Positions 34,684 to 43,328 of a stretch of DNA of 64,000 nt are shown here, piece by piece; positions within the stretch are counted from its first letter, which is position 1, and each line of letters begins with the position of its first letter. The position numbers and the translations under genes are program-made. This DNA is from Haladaptatus pallidirubidus. GTDB lineage: Archaea; Halobacteriota; Halobacteria; Halobacteriales; Haladaptataceae. The stretch is taken from positions 1,426,001 to 1,490,000 of the forward strand of contig NZ_CP085301.1 of NCBI RefSeq assembly GCF_020700235.1. Direction: 5' to 3'. The notes beneath the pieces are model-generated. The model had not been told where the DNA came from. It did not search any database and worked only from the letters and a program-made list of their open reading frames with translations.

Positions 34684-35787
34684 TCACGAGTCGTCCAGCA
34701 CGTCGTCAACGCGCTCCGCCGTCTCGCTCGCCCGAATGTTCGAATAGCTCTCGTGCGTCGTCGCAATCGAGGCGTGACGGAGGGCAGATTGGGCCAGTTC
34801 CGCATGGCCCTCACTGTATAATTGATGGCCCAGTCCCCGTCGCGCTCCGTGGGGTTTCAGATACTCGCCGTCGATGTCCAGTCCGGCCTCCCCGCAGAGG
34901 CGTTTCATCAGATTGCGCGCGCCGCGGGTCGAAATCGCGGGGATGACGATTTCGTACTCGCGCACAACATCGTCGATGTCGTTTTCATTGAGGATGGTTT
35001 CGATTCGGCTTTCGGTGTATTCACCCGCCAACCCCTCGCGGACGGCGCGATATTTCGACGGCGCGTGGTCGGTTGGAAACACCGGAAACCGTGGTGTTGG
35101 CGGATCGAAAACGCGGTGATAGCGCTCCAACGCTTCCGCGGCTTTTCGCGGAAGTTGCGCGTATTCGTACTCGCGGGATTTGCCGAACACGCGGAGCGAA
35201 CCGCCTTCGATGTCCACGTCTCTCCACGCGATTCCGGGTCGCTTGTCGTCCGCTGGGGCGCGGAACACTTCCGCACCCCGAACGCCTGACAGCGCGAGCA
35301 GACGAACGAGCGCCCGGTCGCGGTAGGCGCGTTCGCGCGACACTCCGTCGCTATCGTCGCCCTCCAACACCCTCTCCACCCGTTTGTCCATGAAGGCGAG
35401 GATGGCTTTTCTGTCGCGTCGCGTCCAGAACTGACGATTCGCGTCGGCGGTGTTTTCCGGCAGTTCGGCCTGCGCTCGCGAGACGGCGGCGGGATTCTTG
35501 GAGAGAAGTTCGTCTGCCTCGCAGAAGCCGAGGAACGCCCGAACGTAGGCGTAGTAGGTGTGAGCCGTCGAGGATTTCAGTTCGTCCTCGCGCACCTGTC
35601 GTTTGAGATGGCGGGCGTACCGGCGGCAGTCGATGACCTCCACGTCCTCCAGTAGGGTGACGGTTCGCTCCCGTGCGAGCCACTGCGCCCACTGCGTGAG
35701 CGCGGAACCCGCGTTGGTGCGGTAGTTTCCGGCCTCGATGCTGGAGAGGTACTCCTCGATTGCCGAGTTGAGCGTCGTTCCCGTCAT
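34684..35787 (-). CDS. Tyrosine recombinase/integrase
   Basis: A 367-residue site-specific recombinase. The N-terminal SAM-like core-binding domain (residues about 5-115, LNSAIEEYLSSIEAGNYRTN) precedes the catalytic domain. The catalytic residues are Arg in LLALSGVRGAEV, His-x-x-Arg in KPHGARRGLGHQLY, His in LRHASIATTHESY and the Tyr nucleophile in the same segment. The length fits XerC/D-like chromosomal enzymes. The ATG overlaps the stop of a 46-residue zinc-ribbon gene by 4 bases. No tRNA or attachment repeat was seen near either end. Confidence 0.92.
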   Translation of the reverse strand: MTGTTLNSAIEEYLSSIEAGNYRTNAGSALTQWAQWLARERTVTLLEDVEVIDCRRYARHLKRQVREDELKSSTAHTYYAYVRAFLGFCEADELLSKNPAAVSRAQAELPENTADANRQFWTRRDRKAILAFMDKRVERVLEGDDSDGVSRERAYRDRALVRLLALSGVRGAEVFRAPADDKRPGIAWRDVDIEGGSLRVFGKSREYEYAQLPRKAAEALERYHRVFDPPTPRFPVFPTDHAPSKYRAVREGLAGEYTESRIETILNENDIDDVVREYEIVIPAISTRGARNLMKRLCGEAGLDIDGEYLKPHGARRGLGHQLYSEGHAELAQSALRHASIATTHESYSNIRASETAERVDDVLDDS

Positions 35788-35924
35788 GCTAATCGCGGGT
35801 CGAACGTCCCGCCGAGTTCGGTGCCACATCGGGGACACGTCAGTTTTCGCTCTTCCCCCACAAACCGTCCGACCGGGCCGAGATAACCGCAGGCGGAGCA
35901 TCGTCGTATCGGTAGCTGAATCAT
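35784..35924 (-). CDS. 46-residue zinc-ribbon protein coupled to the recombinase
   Basis: A small protein: MIQLPIRRCSACGYLGP at the start and LTCPRCGTELGGTFDPR at the end. The two CxxC pairs form one zinc ribbon and fill almost the whole chain. The ATG at 35924 is preceded by another short spacer, and the stop overlaps the recombinase start (ATGA), so the two are made together. It may be a DNA- or protein-binding helper of the recombinase; this is inference. It is too short for most gene finders. Confidence 0.75.
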   Translation of the reverse strand: MIQLPIRRCSACGYLGPVGRFVGEERKLTCPRCGTELGGTFDPRLA

Positions 35925-35962
35925 CGCATCTATCGTTTCGTGGGGCCGGGAGGGATAAAAAT

Positions 35963-36274
35963 CTACGTCCCTTCCTCGGGCGGATGAACCGCGATGAGGC
36001 CATCGCTCTGGACGAAAATGTAGTGCTCCTCGAACGTGAACCCGAGGTGGCCGTCCGTTCGAATTTTTTCTCCCCTGTGGGGGGAAAACAGCCCGTCCAA
36101 AGCGTCCGGGTCGAACTGGTCGTAGAGCGGGCCGATTTCCGTCGGATCTTTGTCCATCGCTTCCGCAACCGCTGTCATGACCGTCGTACTGAGTGATTCT
36201 GCGTCCGTCCAGTCGTGGGTCGTGTGGTACGTCGTCGGTGGCGCTTCCGCTTGGGATGTGTTTGATTTGCTCAT
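35963..36274 (-). CDS. HalOD1 output-domain protein
   Basis: A 103-residue protein. The HalOD1 domain covers most of it (SLSTTVMTAVAEAMDKDPTE, then GPLYDQFDPDALDGLF, with the C-terminal strand GFTFEEHYIFVQSDGLIAVH). HalOD1 domains are haloarchaeal output modules of unknown biochemical role, often next to or fused with response regulators; none is adjacent here. ATG 36274 (MSKSNTSQ) is chosen; an in-frame ATG at 36316 would add 14 residues. It lies 38 bases upstream of the zinc-ribbon/recombinase pair on the same strand. Confidence 0.85.
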   Translation of the reverse strand: MSKSNTSQAEAPPTTYHTTHDWTDAESLSTTVMTAVAEAMDKDPTEIGPLYDQFDPDALDGLFSPHRGEKIRTDGHLGFTFEEHYIFVQSDGLIAVHPPEEGT

Positions 36275-36597
36275 TAGAGACACCTTCTGAGTGTGGGACT
36301 CGTGTTCGTCACACATACACCCTGAAAAATCATAAACCCCTGTCAGACGAAAAACCGGTCGTGGTCATACGCGAGCAGCAAAAAGGCAAGCAAGAGCCCT
36401 CCTCGATCACCCCCCATCCGTCATACGCGCCGCAGTCGTGCGATTTTGATGTTCGAAGACGCAAAATGAGGGACGAAACGCAGTAGGACGATTGTTGGAG
36501 TACGATGTCGAACGTCACGGTTTGAAATCCGCTTAACAGGTAGTTAAAACCGATTAATCGATCAATAGTATTAATATTAAATATAATATAATTTTCC

Positions 36598-36815
36598 ATG
36601 TCGTAGGTCGAAATCGCCGCCACACTCAGCCACCAGTTCGGTGCCACTCCCGTCCAGATTGCAAACTTTTGGCTCTCGATTACCCTTCCATTGTTCGACA
36701 ACCCGTTGGTTTTCGATGAACTAGATGGGGAATTTTTCCGCTATTCACCGGACTGCTGGCGTTCCACCTCGTGACGTTCTTTCTGGGCCGAAATTACCGA
36801 CAAGAAACGGCGTAG
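36598..36815 (+). pseudogene. Broken small membrane-protein gene
   Basis: After an AT-rich promoter-like stretch (36560-36590), ATG 36598 is followed by Ser, an in-frame TAG, then VEIAATLSHQFGATPVQIAN and a hydrophobic helix (WLSITLPLF). Near 36690-36720 the hydrophobic signal shifts frame to GIFPLFTGLLAFHLVTFFLG, followed by RNYRQETA and a stop at 36813-36815. One stop and one frameshift in a two-helix protein fit a decayed gene. The rest of 36275-36947 shows no gene. Confidence 0.4.
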
Positions 36816-36947
36816 CGATGACCATGGAGTGCGACAGCGCCACGGAACATCCCGCGTTGAGAACCCACTGCTAATCCCTCTATGTGGTTTCGTCGATTTC
36901 CACGATGTGGGCGAAACGTTCGAAGGGAACGAGCCGAAAGCTATCCC

Positions 36948-37289
36948 ATGCGCGTCGTTCGGAGACGAGACGGAGTCGAACAAACGGTTTCCTCACGGGC
37001 ATACCGAGTTGATTCGCTCGGTTCTCGGATTCGCGGATTGATCCACCTACTTCGACGCGATGACTGCGCGCTCGCGTTCGATTTCGACTCGGTCGCGGAG
37101 CGTCACGCTTCGACGCTACTCACACCGCTGGCGCTCGATGTGGTGTGGACTGAACGCGGACGGGTGACGCGAGTTGTCCGTTTGAATCCGTGGACGGGGT
37201 TCACACGTGGGAGGGGAGACGGCGTGCTCGAATTTCCGGCAGGTGTCGCGGACGACGTCCGGCCAGGCGACGAACTCGTCGTTCGTTAG
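36948..37289 (+). CDS. DUF192-family protein
   Basis: A 113-residue protein with the DUF192 beta fold: the DSLGSRIRGLIHL region (usual RxxGLM motif), the acidic CALAFDFDSVAE strand, LLTPLALDVVWTERGRVTRV (the wMxNTlxPLDvvF region) and VLEFPAGVADDVRPGDELVV (the vLElpaG...GD end). The family function is unknown; many members are exported, this one shows no signal. ATG 36948 is used. Its end overlaps the convergent zinc-ribbon gene by 4 bases. Confidence 0.8.
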   Translation: MRVVRRRDGVEQTVSSRAYRVDSLGSRIRGLIHLLRRDDCALAFDFDSVAERHASTLLTPLALDVVWTERGRVTRVVRLNPWTGFTRGRGDGVLEFPAGVADDVRPGDELVVR

Positions 37290-37441
37290 TCCCAGTCGTC
37301 CCGTTCGATGGTGTAGCCACCGCATTCGGGACAAACTTGATACAGAACTGCAAAAGAGGCCTCACATCCTCGACATTCGTATGGGTCGTTCGAATTGGAT
37401 TTCGACTCCGAACGTACCCCGAGTCGTCGCATCAGTCCCAT
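37286..37441 (-). CDS. Small zinc-ribbon protein
   Basis: A 51-residue protein, MGLMRRLGVRSESKSNSNDP then YECRGCEASFAVLYQVCPEC, with two CxxC pairs 14 residues apart forming one zinc site. It matches the many small haloarchaeal zinc-finger proteins, some of which act as regulators. A longer frame up to 37549 exists, but the added part has no such pattern. Convergent with the DUF192 gene. Confidence 0.65.
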   Translation of the reverse strand: MGLMRRLGVRSESKSNSNDPYECRGCEASFAVLYQVCPECGGYTIERDDWD

Positions 37442-37653
37442 GCCCCGCAATTCGAAGGTGATAACTAAATAGTTCACCAGAGCGGAGTGAAAGTGAAACC
37501 GTAATTTGTTGTCTTCTATCGTCTGTAAGTATTCTCCGGGAAATTTCAAAATAACGGCAGCCGGATAACGGTTTGAAACCGTACGGTGTAATCGACGGCG
37601 TTTTTGGTCAGTAAATTATTATTTACGCCACTGAACTTTCCGGAAATATATGC

Positions 37654-37779
37654 GTTCTCGTTCAGGTTCTCGCGACGATTCTCGGTGTTGTATTACCGTT
37701 TGTCATTGTATATTGGTTGGTTCGTTCGTTCCGAGCGATTCGTAAAGGGTGTACGGTGGCGAACGGCAGAGACGATTAA
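37654..37779 (+). CDS. Possible 41-residue membrane protein or gene remnant
   Basis: A frame reading VLVQVLATILGVVLPFVIVY then WLVRSFRAIRKG, a typical small one-helix protein with a basic end, closes at TAA 37777-37779. No ATG, GTG or TTG lies in frame between this and the preceding TAA, so either the start is non-standard or the gene has lost its N-terminus. The rest of 37442-37809 shows only AT-rich promoter-like DNA. Confidence 0.3.
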   Translation, partial: VLVQVLATILGVVLPFVIVYWLVRSFRAIRKGCTVANGRDD

Positions 37780-37809
37780 CGCAAAATAACTCGAGATTAC
37801 ATGAAACCG

Positions 37810-38532
37810 TTACTTCGCCTCGTACTCCACGAGTTTCACTTCCAGCACGGTTTCCCCATTCTCGTCGTAGTACGCGGAGTACGGCGCAACGCCGTGATCG
37901 GGCGAGTAACACCCGACTCTGGCGACCGAGCCGTCGATTCGCACTTCGGAATAGTAACATTCGATTCCGGCGTAGGTTCGTTTTTCGGTCACTTCGTAGG
38001 CCATCGTTCCGTCCTGCGTCGTGAAACTCCACGACTGGCCGACCCGGAGGTCTTTGCCGTAGGCGTTGCTCATCGCACCCGCGTACATCGTCTGGACGGC
38101 ATACTGGCCGCCGGGAACGAATGCGAGGTCGATGATTGCGTCGTCACGGTTGACGGTCATGGACGATTCGTGTTTCTCTCCGCCGAACTCGAAGATGCTG
38201 TTCAGGGTGACGTTCTCGCCGTCGATGGCTTGAATGTCCCAGACAAGTTTCCCGGAGCCTTCCCTCGCGTCCATCACATCGAAGGTGTACGTTCCGGGCC
38301 GGTCGAACCGGAACGGCTGAAAGCTATTTTCGCCCGTCTCGCCCTCGCTGTTGCTCGCACCGTTTGCCTCGTCGTCTCCTCCGCCGTCACCCGCAATGTT
38401 CGCACCGTCGTTTTCGCCACCGACGCCGTCTCCCGCGATTACATCCTCGGCGTTCGGGGCGCTGGAACCGAATCCGGCGCAACCGGTTAGAACGACCGTG
38501 AAGACGACGAAAATCGTTGCTGTGCGTTTCAT
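37810..38532 (-). CDS. Secreted lipoprotein, unknown function
   Basis: A 240-residue protein with a Sec signal and lipobox (MKRTATIFVVFTVVLTGCAG). A low-complexity Gly/Asp/Asn linker (about 25-70) tethers a beta-rich domain starting FRFDRPGTYTFDVMDA. The domain contains CYYSEVRIDG and VARVGCYSPDHG, whose cysteines may pair. It is preceded by the DUF4870 gene with only one base between stop and ATG. No substrate can be suggested. Confidence 0.8.
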   Translation of the reverse strand: MKRTATIFVVFTVVLTGCAGFGSSAPNAEDVIAGDGVGGENDGANIAGDGGGDDEANGASNSEGETGENSFQPFRFDRPGTYTFDVMDAREGSGKLVWDIQAIDGENVTLNSIFEFGGEKHESSMTVNRDDAIIDLAFVPGGQYAVQTMYAGAMSNAYGKDLRVGQSWSFTTQDGTMAYEVTEKRTYAGIECYYSEVRIDGSVARVGCYSPDHGVAPYSAYYDENGETVLEVKLVEYEAK

Positions 38533-38533
38533 T

Positions 38534-38944
38534 TTATGCAATTCTGTCCGCAACATTCCCGAACACAGGCATGTGGTGGGTGTCGCCCGAGTAGGCTTTG
38601 TACATCAAGAATAACCACCCGAGGAATGCGGCGAATCCGACGACGAAATAGGCGAGCGAAAACATGAGCGAGAACAATCCTCCTACTCTCGGAATAAAGA
38701 GCAGTGCGAACTGCACGAACGTCATCGCCACATAGACGAGAAACAGTCCGATCCCGAATGCGATGCTCTGTGCCGAGTGGAATTTCACGAACTCGTTTTC
38801 GCTTTCGAGGACGAAAAAGAGGATGCCAGTAAGCGGACTCAAAAGGTACGCGAGTGCCCCGGCGAGATTTTCGTCCAATCCAGTTCCGGTTTTCGAACTA
38901 GTCGATTCCGTTACTTCGGTCGTCGTTTTTGGTTCGACAGCCAT
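38534..38944 (-). CDS. DUF4870-family membrane protein
   Basis: A 136-residue membrane protein with three or four helices. The family pattern is clear: LAGALAYLLSPLTGILFFVL, the charged loop ESENEFVKFHSAQS, and the C-terminal LFLMYKAYSGDTHHMPVFG. DUF4870/Tic20-like proteins have no settled role. A polar, Thr/Ser-rich N-terminal tail of 25 residues precedes the first helix. It is cotranscribed with the lipoprotein that follows. Confidence 0.88.
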   Translation of the reverse strand: MAVEPKTTTEVTESTSSKTGTGLDENLAGALAYLLSPLTGILFFVLESENEFVKFHSAQSIAFGIGLFLVYVAMTFVQFALLFIPRVGGLFSLMFSLAYFVVGFAAFLGWLFLMYKAYSGDTHHMPVFGNVADRIA

Positions 38945-39091
38945 GAATAGAAATGGGATGGTTGTCTAATGTAGTTACTGAGTGATATTTTCCCGGAACG
39001 CGGAACGATCTCGAACGGTGGACAGTTTCCGGCTCGTGCTACAGTTTTCGGGGCGTGAAACACTATACCATGGTAGTGCCAAGTACAATCA

Positions 39092-39877
39092 ATGAACAGC
39101 AGTAGTGATTCAGAAATCGTGGTCACTGCGGTTAAGCGAGCGAACACTCTGCGAGCGCTCAGCGACCGACCACTGACGAGGTCGGAACTCCAAGCCGACA
39201 TCGGCGTATCGCGGACGACGACGCACCGAATCGTCCGCGACTTGACTGAAAAGTCGCTCGTTCGCCGTATCGATGGCACGTACGAACTCACCCCGTTGGG
39301 TCGAATCATCGCTACCGAAGTAAAAGCGCTGCAAGATACGGTTGAGTTGGCAGTCAAGTTGGAACCGCTCCTACCGTTACTTGACGGAACCGGAATCGAC
39401 GTCGAACTGCTCACCGACGCGACAATAACGGTGCAGAAACCGGGCGATCCGTACCAACCCGTCCGTCGGTTCGTCTCGCTTCTCCGCGATTCGAAAACCC
39501 TTCGTGGATTCGATACGACGACCATTGCCCCGATGTACGTGGACGAAATCCGCGAAAACATCTTCGACGGCATGCAGACCGAAATCATCTATCTCCCGAC
39601 GGTTATCGATCAAATTCTCTCCGACCACCGAAAGGCGACGACGCAAGCCATCGACGGCGGCCACCTCGAATTGCTCGTCCACGAGCGACTGCCGTTCGGA
39701 TTGGCGATGTTTGACGACAGAATCGGCGTCGGTGGCTACGACGAGATAGGCATCCTCCGCGTGTTTGCGGACACGGCAAACCCCGACGTTCGGGAGTGGG
39801 CTGAATCACTGTACGAGCGGTATTACGAGGAAGCGACCCCGCTCGTAGAGCATTCGAACTCCGACGTTGTGTCGTAA
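39092..39877 (+). CDS. Winged-helix regulator with FilR1-like (DUF1724) domain
   Basis: A 261-residue transcription regulator. The N-terminal winged helix is at about 15-75 (RSELQADIGVSRTTTHRIVR, then DLTEKSLVRRIDGTYELTPLG). The C-terminal part (about 120-245) matches the middle domain of methanogenesis-type FilR1 regulators (ENIFDGMQTEIIYLPTVIDQ, HERLPFGLAMFDDRIGVGGY). Such proteins are common in haloarchaea, with unknown ligands. The stop abuts the convergent oxidoreductase gene. The spacer 38945-39091 has TATA-like boxes for both directions. Confidence 0.9.
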   Translation: MNSSSDSEIVVTAVKRANTLRALSDRPLTRSELQADIGVSRTTTHRIVRDLTEKSLVRRIDGTYELTPLGRIIATEVKALQDTVELAVKLEPLLPLLDGTGIDVELLTDATITVQKPGDPYQPVRRFVSLLRDSKTLRGFDTTTIAPMYVDEIRENIFDGMQTEIIYLPTVIDQILSDHRKATTQAIDGGHLELLVHERLPFGLAMFDDRIGVGGYDEIGILRVFADTANPDVREWAESLYERYYEEATPLVEHSNSDVVS

Positions 39878-40903
39878 TTACGTTCGGAGTTTGCTGATTC
39901 GCTCGCCGACATCGAGTCCGTTTCCGAGCGCGCGATGTACTCGACCGTCCCCGCTGACCCAGTCGCCGGCGAACCGGAGATTTTCGTCTTCCGCCCTCCG
40001 GAGAACGCCCGGGTCGGCACCCGAGTCGGGCAATGCATCGCGCCAGCGAACCACGTCGAACCAGTTCGGGGCCGAAAGCGAGTGGTCGGAAAGAAGGTCT
40101 GCAACGCGGTCGGCCGCCGCCGCGACGATTTCCGAATCCTCGCGGTCGTAGTGCTCCGCCGACCAGTTCGGAGCCATCTGAACGATGAGCAGGCTTTCGC
40201 CGTCAGGAATATGCCCCGGTTTGCAGGATTCGCGAGCCAGCCAGCCGATTTCGTGTTCCTTGTCCGTGTTCACCAGCGCGTAGTAGGACCGGTCGATTTC
40301 GAACGGATAATGAAGCGCGACGGAGAGAATCGTCCTGTACGGAACGTGCCCGACGTGTCTGCGGAGCTCTCTCGCGGTTTCGTCGTCGTCCCACTCCGCG
40401 AACTCCAACAGCGATGCGGTCAACGGCGCTGGCGGCGTCAGCACGAGTTCGTCGCACGAACCGTATTCGTTTCCGTCTCCGTCTTCCACGTACCAACCGT
40501 CATCCTTCCGAATTCCCACAACTCGGGTGTCGGTTCGGATAGTTGCACCGCTCGCATCCAGCAGTTTCTCGCCGAGCGTTCCGATTCCGCTCCGGTACGT
40601 CCATTTCGCCGCATTTTCGTCGCGTCCCTCCGAAATATTTTCGTCCGCGTCGAACGTCCAAACCGGTTTCTCGACATCGACCAAACCATTCGAAAGTTCG
40701 CGGATAACGCGCGAGACGCGGTCGTCGTCGCTTTTCACGTAGTTCGCGCCCGTATCGTAGACGCAGTCGGTCCGCTCGCGTGTGGCGGCGCGGCCGCCGA
40801 CGCGCCCGCTTTTCTCGAACAAGGTGACGGATGCTTCATCTCGAAGAGCGTAAGCGACGCCGAGTCCTGCGACGCCCGCTCCAACGACTGCGACGTGAGT
40901 CAC
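39878..40903 (-). CDS. Renalase-like FAD-dependent oxidoreductase
   Basis: A 341-residue flavoenzyme. The N-terminal dinucleotide motif is HVAVVGAGVAGLGVAYAL with the following FEKSGRVGGRAATRERTD, and the C-terminal FAD motif is LRFAGDWVSGDGRVHRALGN. The middle (RSGIGTLGEKLLDASG, PPAPLTASLLEFAEW) matches renalase/amine-oxidase-like proteins, which oxidise isomers of NAD(P)H. The substrate in archaea is not known. It is convergent with the regulator at 39092-39877. Confidence 0.88.
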   Translation of the reverse strand: MTHVAVVGAGVAGLGVAYALRDEASVTLFEKSGRVGGRAATRERTDCVYDTGANYVKSDDDRVSRVIRELSNGLVDVEKPVWTFDADENISEGRDENAAKWTYRSGIGTLGEKLLDASGATIRTDTRVVGIRKDDGWYVEDGDGNEYGSCDELVLTPPAPLTASLLEFAEWDDDETARELRRHVGHVPYRTILSVALHYPFEIDRSYYALVNTDKEHEIGWLARESCKPGHIPDGESLLIVQMAPNWSAEHYDREDSEIVAAAADRVADLLSDHSLSAPNWFDVVRWRDALPDSGADPGVLRRAEDENLRFAGDWVSGDGRVHRALGNGLDVGERISKLRT

Positions 40904-41173
40904 GCGGTAGAGCCTCCGGTTCGTACTCGACGGCCGTTTCGACCAGCAATTCGAGTAATAGCGTAGAAATTCATTATCCGACGGTTCGGTCGCTGGCAGG
41001 AAAGCGATTGTGGCGACATTCCTTCACCGTTTTCGAACAGATTTGGCGGATGAACGTTTATATTCGAAGACGGAACCACAACCATTCGCCGACCATCCGG
41101 TCGTTAATAGTCAACAGTCCGAAGCGTGATGCAAAAATTCAAGGAATCTCTGTCGAATCCAGCTTGCAAGAAG

Positions 41174-42898
41174 ATGGACAATGAACAGCAACTGCCGGTG
41201 GGCCACCTCGTCGCCGACGAAACCGAGGTTTCGATTCCCGTGGTCGAAATCCTGACGGGGCGCGGGTTCGTCACCGGAAAATCGGGGTCGGGGAAGTCGA
41301 ACACCGCGTCGGTCATCGTCGAACAACTACTGGATGCAGGCTATCCGGTCGCCATCATCGACGCTGACGGCGAGTACTACGGCTTAAAAGAGGAGTACGA
41401 ACTGCTCCACGCCGGGGCTGACGAGGAGTGTGACATCCAAGTCGGAGCGGAACACGCCGAGAAAATCGCGTCGCTCGCGCTCGAACAGAACGTTCCCATC
41501 ATCGTGGACGTGTCAGGCTATCTCGACGAGGACGAGGCCGACGAACTCATCCGAGAAACGGCGCGGCACCTGTTCGCCAAGGAAAAGAAGTTGAAAAAAC
41601 CGTTCTTGCTCGTGGTCGAGGAGTGCCACGAGTACATCCCCGAAGGCGGTGGAATGGGCGAAACTGGAAAAATGCTCATCAAGGTTGGCAAGCGCGGACG
41701 AAAACACGGACTGGGCGTGATGGGCATCAGCCAGCGCCCCGCCGACGTGAAAAAGGATTTCATCACGCAGGCGAACTGGCTAGTCTGGCATCGCCTGACG
41801 TGGGAAAACGACACGAAAGTCGTCAGCCGAATCGTCGGCGACGAGTACGGCGACGCAGTTCCAGATCTCAACGCCGGAGAGGGATTCGTCCAAACGGACT
41901 GGACGGACGGCGGGATTCGGCGGGTACAGTTCAATCGCAAGCAGACGTTCGACGCGGGCGCAACCCCCGGGTTGGACGACTTCGAGCGCCCCGAACTGAA
42001 GTCAGTCAGCGATGCGCTGATGGGTGATTTGGAGGACATCACGGAGCTTCAGGAGCAAGAACACAATCGAGTTGCGGAACTGGAAACCCAACTGGAACGC
42101 AAAGGCGAGCGAATCGCGGCGCTGGAAGACGAACTCCAAACCGCTCGCGACGTGTCCGCCGCCGCACGGAAGATGGCCAACGCACTCGCCCACGGAGAGG
42201 TTGGCGCCCCGGAGGATTTCGGCCAACAACTTCGAGAGAAAAACGAGCGAATTCGCGAACTCGAAGCACGGGTTGCCGAACTGGAAAACGAACAGACCGA
42301 CTTGAATGCTTTCGAGACGGGTGGGAACGACGAACGAGCGGATAAAGAACGAGCGACCGAAACGGGAGAAGACGAAGAAACGACTTCTCCCGACTCGCCC
42401 ACCGAGCAGGAAGCAGTGAAAAAAGGAACATCGACTCCGGAAACCGAAGCCGACGACGAAAGTGCAACCGCGGAGAAAGACGACCCCGTCGAGGCCTACC
42501 GAAAACAGCTTCGCCAGCGCGGCTACGAGCTCGGCAAGGCGGTTTCTCGGAAATCCGTTTCCGAAACCGCGTCGCTCGTGGAACTGGCCAATGCCGACCC
42601 CGTGGTGGTTCGCATCGACGCGGCGCGACGGGAATCGCTCTGCAACGACGATCACACGTGGGATATTATCGCCACGCTCGCGGCGGATGGCCTGATGACG
42701 GTTCACGAAATCGCGGACAAGGTGACGGCGTCCGTCGAACAGATTCAGAGTCTTCTCACCGAACTCAGAACTCGGTCGCTCGTCACGCGTAACGATTCCC
42801 GACAGTACGCCCTCGACCGGTCGGGAATGGTTTCGATTATCAACGACCCCGACGAGCGAGCGCACAACACTGAACTACACGGACAGTGGCGCGAATAA
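41174..42898 (+). CDS. HerA/FtsK-like ATPase with coiled coil and winged helix
   Basis: A 574-residue protein. The HerA-like barrel strand precedes Walker A GKSGSGKSNTASVI (about 36-49). Walker B is PFLLVVEECHEYIP, and GKRGRKHGLGVMGISQRPAD holds sensor and arginine-finger positions. After about 290 there is a coiled coil (EQEHNRVAELETQLERKGER and onward), a charged linker, and a C-terminal winged helix (VHEIADKVTASVEQIQSLLT). It is not the classical HerA of the Mre11-NurA operon; haloarchaea carry several such ATPases of unclear role. ATG 41174 (MDNEQQLPVGHL) fits the domain start; ATG 41126 adds 16 residues. Confidence 0.88.
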   Translation: MDNEQQLPVGHLVADETEVSIPVVEILTGRGFVTGKSGSGKSNTASVIVEQLLDAGYPVAIIDADGEYYGLKEEYELLHAGADEECDIQVGAEHAEKIASLALEQNVPIIVDVSGYLDEDEADELIRETARHLFAKEKKLKKPFLLVVEECHEYIPEGGGMGETGKMLIKVGKRGRKHGLGVMGISQRPADVKKDFITQANWLVWHRLTWENDTKVVSRIVGDEYGDAVPDLNAGEGFVQTDWTDGGIRRVQFNRKQTFDAGATPGLDDFERPELKSVSDALMGDLEDITELQEQEHNRVAELETQLERKGERIAALEDELQTARDVSAAARKMANALAHGEVGAPEDFGQQLREKNERIRELEARVAELENEQTDLNAFETGGNDERADKERATETGEDEETTSPDSPTEQEAVKKGTSTPETEADDESATAEKDDPVEAYRKQLRQRGYELGKAVSRKSVSETASLVELANADPVVVRIDAARRESLCNDDHTWDIIATLAADGLMTVHEIADKVTASVEQIQSLLTELRTRSLVTRNDSRQYALDRSGMVSIINDPDERAHNTELHGQWRE

Positions 42899-42909
42899 TC
42901 AACGAGAAA

Positions 42910-43071
42910 CTAGCGCCACTCCTCTTCGATTCCGACGTCGCGCTCCGCGTCCCGTAATCCTCGCGGTTGCCACTCGCCGGACGCTCGGCATCGGCGGATG
43001 AGAACGCCACCCACCGAAAGGAGCGTGACGAAGACGAAGAGTTCGATGAGGAGGAACACGCCGACGTTCAT
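42910..43071 (-). CDS. Small one-helix membrane protein
   Basis: A 53-residue protein starting MNVGVFLLIELFVFVTLLSV then GGVLIRRCRASGEW, i.e. one N-terminal helix followed by a basic and then acidic tail ending RDVGIEEEWR. It begins 20 bases after the stop of the next small membrane gene (43092-43328) on the same strand, so the two form an operon. Too short for standard gene calling; function unknown. Confidence 0.6.
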   Translation of the reverse strand: MNVGVFLLIELFVFVTLLSVGGVLIRRCRASGEWQPRGLRDAERDVGIEEEWR

Positions 43072-43091
43072 CAAAGGAAATACGCGTCGCG

Positions 43092-43328
43092 TTAGCCTTG
43101 TTCTTTCGGTTCCACGGAATCAGTCGTGCGAAGGAACTGGATCGCGCCAGCAATCATCAGTCCCGCGCCGAGCGTCATGGCGACGAGATCAACGTTCGCC
43201 CCGCCCCCGTACAGCTCGGAGTATCCGAGAAACGCTAGCCAGCAGACGCCTAATACGGTGAGGATATGTGTATTCCGGCGGCTTTCGGTTGTTTCGTTTG
43301 TCCGTTTGTCTGTTGTTCGTCGGTCCAC
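43092..43328 (-). CDS. Small two-helix membrane protein
   Basis: A 78-residue protein. The polar N-terminus (about 20 residues, rich in Thr and Arg) precedes two helices, ILTVLGVCWLAFLGY and VDLVAMTLGAGLMIAGAIQF. It is the first gene of a small operon with the 53-residue protein downstream. No known family was recognised. Confidence 0.55.
   Translation of the reverse strand: MDRRTTDKRTNETTESRRNTHILTVLGVCWLAFLGYSELYGGGANVDLVAMTLGAGLMIAGAIQFLRTTDSVEPKEQG

Noticed and set aside
34684..36274. Integrated virus or plasmid marked by the tyrosine recombinase
   Set aside because: No tRNA target, no attachment repeats, no capsid, replication or plasmid genes on either side.
36330..36701. A 123-residue minus-strand frame in the spacer
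   Set aside because: No coding character or domain, and the plus strand has a better explanation as a broken membrane gene.
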